A DNA stretch of 64,000 bases from assembly GCF_011067135.1 (NCBI RefSeq), contig NZ_JAAMOW010000012.1, forward strand, positions 37,039 to 101,038, read 5' to 3'. The notes under the pieces were generated by a model that did no database searches, was not told the origin of the DNA, and worked only from the letters and a program-made list of their open reading frames with translations. The stretch's first letter is position 1; every line of letters begins with the position of its first letter. Shown one piece after another: positions 62,442 to 64,000 of the stretch. A program made the position numbers and the translations under genes. The stretch comes from Solimonas terrae. Its GTDB lineage: Bacteria > Pseudomonadota > Gammaproteobacteria > Nevskiales > Nevskiaceae.

Positions 62442-63815
62442 ATGCGGACAGCAGGAAAAATTCTACTGACGGCTGTGGTGCTGTGCTGCGCAGCAAAGGC
62501 CGATGCTCAGGACGAATCGGCGGTAGCGACGTCGCCACTTTACGACGGCGCGTATGTGGCACCAATGGCTTCCTACATATTCAACGAAAAGGGTGGAGAT
62601 GCCTTTGATGGTGGCTATGGGGGCACCTTCGCCGTCGGTTACCGGAACGGGTGGTGGGCATTCGAAGGCAGTCTTGTCGTCGACAGCGAGAAGGCAAAAA
62701 AGAGCGGCGCTGGCGGCAGTGATACTAGTGTCTGGGGTGCGACGCTGAACGGGCTCGTGTTCCCGTTTGACAGCCTTCCTGGTTTATTTGCACTGGTTGG
62801 CGCGGGTGGCCTCGATGTTAATCGCTACCCGACGATCGGCAGAGAATATTCGCTGACGACCGTAGAGACTGGCGCTGGCTATCTGGTGCCGATGCGGGTC
62901 GGTCGTTATGCCTTCGGCATACGCATGGATGCGCGCTACCGCTACGGCCTTCGTGGGAAAAGTGTTGGTCCGAACGGAAGTGGTGATTACGACATTCCTC
63001 GCCACTTCGGCGATGTCCTGCTCAATGTCGGTCTGCAATTGCCGGTCGGCTTGATGCCGATACCAGTGGCGCCAAAGGCTGAGCCGGTTGCGGTGGTGCC
63101 TGTAGCGGCGCCGGTCGACAGCGATGGGGATGGTGTGACAGACGACAAGGACCAGTGCCCGAATACGCCAGCCGGTACGCAGGTCAACGATGTCGGCTGT
63201 CCGTTGCCGCCGCCGTGCAAGCCGCCCGAGGCGGGGCAGAAGGTTGATCTGTCCGGCTGCGCCGTCGGCGACAGCATTGTCCTGCGCGGCGTCAATTTCG
63301 AGTACGACCAGGCCAAGCTCACGGTCAACGCGCAGACCATACTCGACGGTGTCGCGGATGCCCTGACCGCCGCACCCGGCATCGCCGTTGAAGTCGATGG
63401 GCATACGGATTCGCGTGGCAGCGATGCGTACAACCAGGCGCTGTCGGAGCGTCGCGCGCAGTCGGTCATGCAATACCTGGCGGATCACGGTGTTGCTGCA
63501 GACCGCATGTCGGCAAAGGGATTTGGTGAGACTCAGCCGGTGGCTGACAACGACACGGAAGACGGTCGCGAGCTCAATCGCCGCGTCGAGCTCAAGATCG
63601 TCGGAGTGGGTTCGGCGGATGCGGCGGCGGCGACCGAATCGTCCGCCGATGTCGGGCAGAGCGTCGATGGGGCACCGGCTGGCTCCGCGGCGTCGCCTTC
63701 ATCGAGTGATGCGGGCGATGCGGGTTCGGTTCCGGACAGCAGCGGCCCGAGTTCGGCGCTCGAACCGGCTGGTGTTTCCGGTAGCGACGTCAGCGAGCCG
63801 CAGCCGGATCAATAA
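62442..63815 (+). CDS. OmpA family protein with TSP3 repeat
   Basis: A 457-residue outer-membrane protein. Signal peptide ends AAKADA, then a beta-barrel domain (about 25-210), a thrombospondin type 3 calcium-binding repeat (DSDGDGVTDDKDQCPNTPAG), and an OmpA C-terminal domain (VNFEYDQAKLTVNAQTILD ... EVDGHTDSRGSDAYNQALSERRAQSV ... NRRVELKIV) that binds peptidoglycan. After it comes an unusual 65-residue Ser/Ala/Asp/Pro tail. The ATG at 62442 starts the signal peptide. Begins 25 nt after the receptor stop, so it may be cotranscribed. Confidence 0.9.
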   Translation: MRTAGKILLTAVVLCCAAKADAQDESAVATSPLYDGAYVAPMASYIFNEKGGDAFDGGYGGTFAVGYRNGWWAFEGSLVVDSEKAKKSGAGGSDTSVWGATLNGLVFPFDSLPGLFALVGAGGLDVNRYPTIGREYSLTTVETGAGYLVPMRVGRYAFGIRMDARYRYGLRGKSVGPNGSGDYDIPRHFGDVLLNVGLQLPVGLMPIPVAPKAEPVAVVPVAAPVDSDGDGVTDDKDQCPNTPAGTQVNDVGCPLPPPCKPPEAGQKVDLSGCAVGDSIVLRGVNFEYDQAKLTVNAQTILDGVADALTAAPGIAVEVDGHTDSRGSDAYNQALSERRAQSVMQYLADHGVAADRMSAKGFGETQPVADNDTEDGRELNRRVELKIVGVGSADAAAATESSADVGQSVDGAPAGSAASPSSSDAGDAGSVPDSSGPSSALEPAGVSGSDVSEPQPDQ

Positions 63816-63816
63816 C

Positions 63817-64000
63817 ATGCAGCTCGGTCAGCATCAGGAGGATCCGCGCCGGCGCATGATGGGCATCGGCGCCGTGGTCGCGTTCCACGCGCTGCTGATC
63901 TGGGCACTGGCAGCGGGTCTGGCGCACAAGATGATCGAGATCCTGCCGGCGCCGATCGAGACCAAGCTGATCGAAGAGATCAAGCCACCGGACGAGCCGC
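63817..64000 (+). CDS. tonB: Energy transducer TonB, partial (5' end)
   Basis: The window ends inside this gene; 61 residues are visible: MQLGQHQEDPRRRMMG, a single transmembrane segment (IGAVVAFHALLIWALAAGLAH), then IEILPAPIETKLIEEIKPPDEP, the start of the Pro/Glu-rich linker of TonB. It would energise the TonB-dependent receptor at 59915. Starts 1 nt after the OmpA-family stop codon. Confidence 0.85.
   Translation, partial: MQLGQHQEDPRRRMMGIGAVVAFHALLIWALAAGLAHKMIEILPAPIETKLIEEIKPPDEP

Overview
The window looks like a chromosomal segment of a GC-rich gammaproteobacterium, most likely of the Xanthomonadales/Lysobacterales-Nevskiales kind. This is inferred from the leuS-lptE pair, paired PA2779/PA2778-type genes, sigma-54-type promoters in front of type IV pilins, pilin-adjacent TPR membrane glycosyltransferases, MltF, and a TonB receptor/OmpA/TonB right end. 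No species can be named from the sequence alone. Layout: 1-5.1 kb holds small housekeeping and accessory genes: the tail of a membrane protein, a SET-domain protein, a PA2779/PA2778 pair, an alpha/beta hydrolase, an outer-membrane barrel, a flavodoxin-like protein and a ComEA-like HhH protein. 5.4-20.2 kb is a surface-glycan locus: two + strand glycosyltransferases, then an almost gapless - strand run carrying two glycosyltransferases, a PerB-like N-acetyltransferase, GDP-perosamine synthase, a Wzx-type flippase, GDP-L-fucose synthase, GDP-mannose dehydratase, a GT2 enzyme and two GT-C/TPR membrane proteins. It predicts a glycan containing L-fucose and N-acetyl-perosamine. 20.3-21.5 kb holds two type IV pilin genes, each with a GG-N10-GC (sigma-54-like) promoter, reading towards the glycan locus. 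21.6-30.2 kb is core: leuS, lptE, a GlcF-like Fe-S protein, a DUF481 protein, a 2OG-oxygenase-like protein coupled to a 2Fe-2S ferredoxin-like protein and peptide deformylase, and mltF. || At 30.3 kb a tRNA-Ser(CGA) is followed by a defence-like patch: a HEPN-like gene remnant, an MqsR/MqsA toxin-antitoxin pair with a palindromic operator, and a primase-helicase fusion of the TOTE conflict-system type whose stop codon lies inside the inverted repeat of an IS5-like element (34.2-35.5 kb). || From 35.6 to 62.4 kb there is a large catabolic region of no pathway I recognise. It has three paralogous amidohydrolases, two SDRs, stranded cytochrome-oxidase subunit III/IV-like proteins, a CoA ligase, two acyl-CoA dehydrogenases of complementary types, enoyl-CoA hydratase, a thiolase with its OB-fold partner, an enoyl-reductase-like and an MDR oxidoreductase, two VOC proteins, a CmcJ/NvfI-type oxygenase, a cupin, an NTF2-like protein, an FMN reductase, a NUDIX protein, an IclR regulator and a TonB-dependent receptor. 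Two regulators are unusual: each is two TetR units fused in tandem. AT-rich palindromes in the divergent promoters look like operators, and two of the amidohydrolase genes share nearly the same 17-bp site. The likely scheme is uptake by the TonB receptor, oxygenation and ring or C-C cleavage (oxygenase, cupin, VOC, amidohydrolases), CoA activation and beta-oxidation-like degradation; the substrate cannot be read from the sequence. The right edge begins an OmpA-family gene and a TonB gene cut by the window end.
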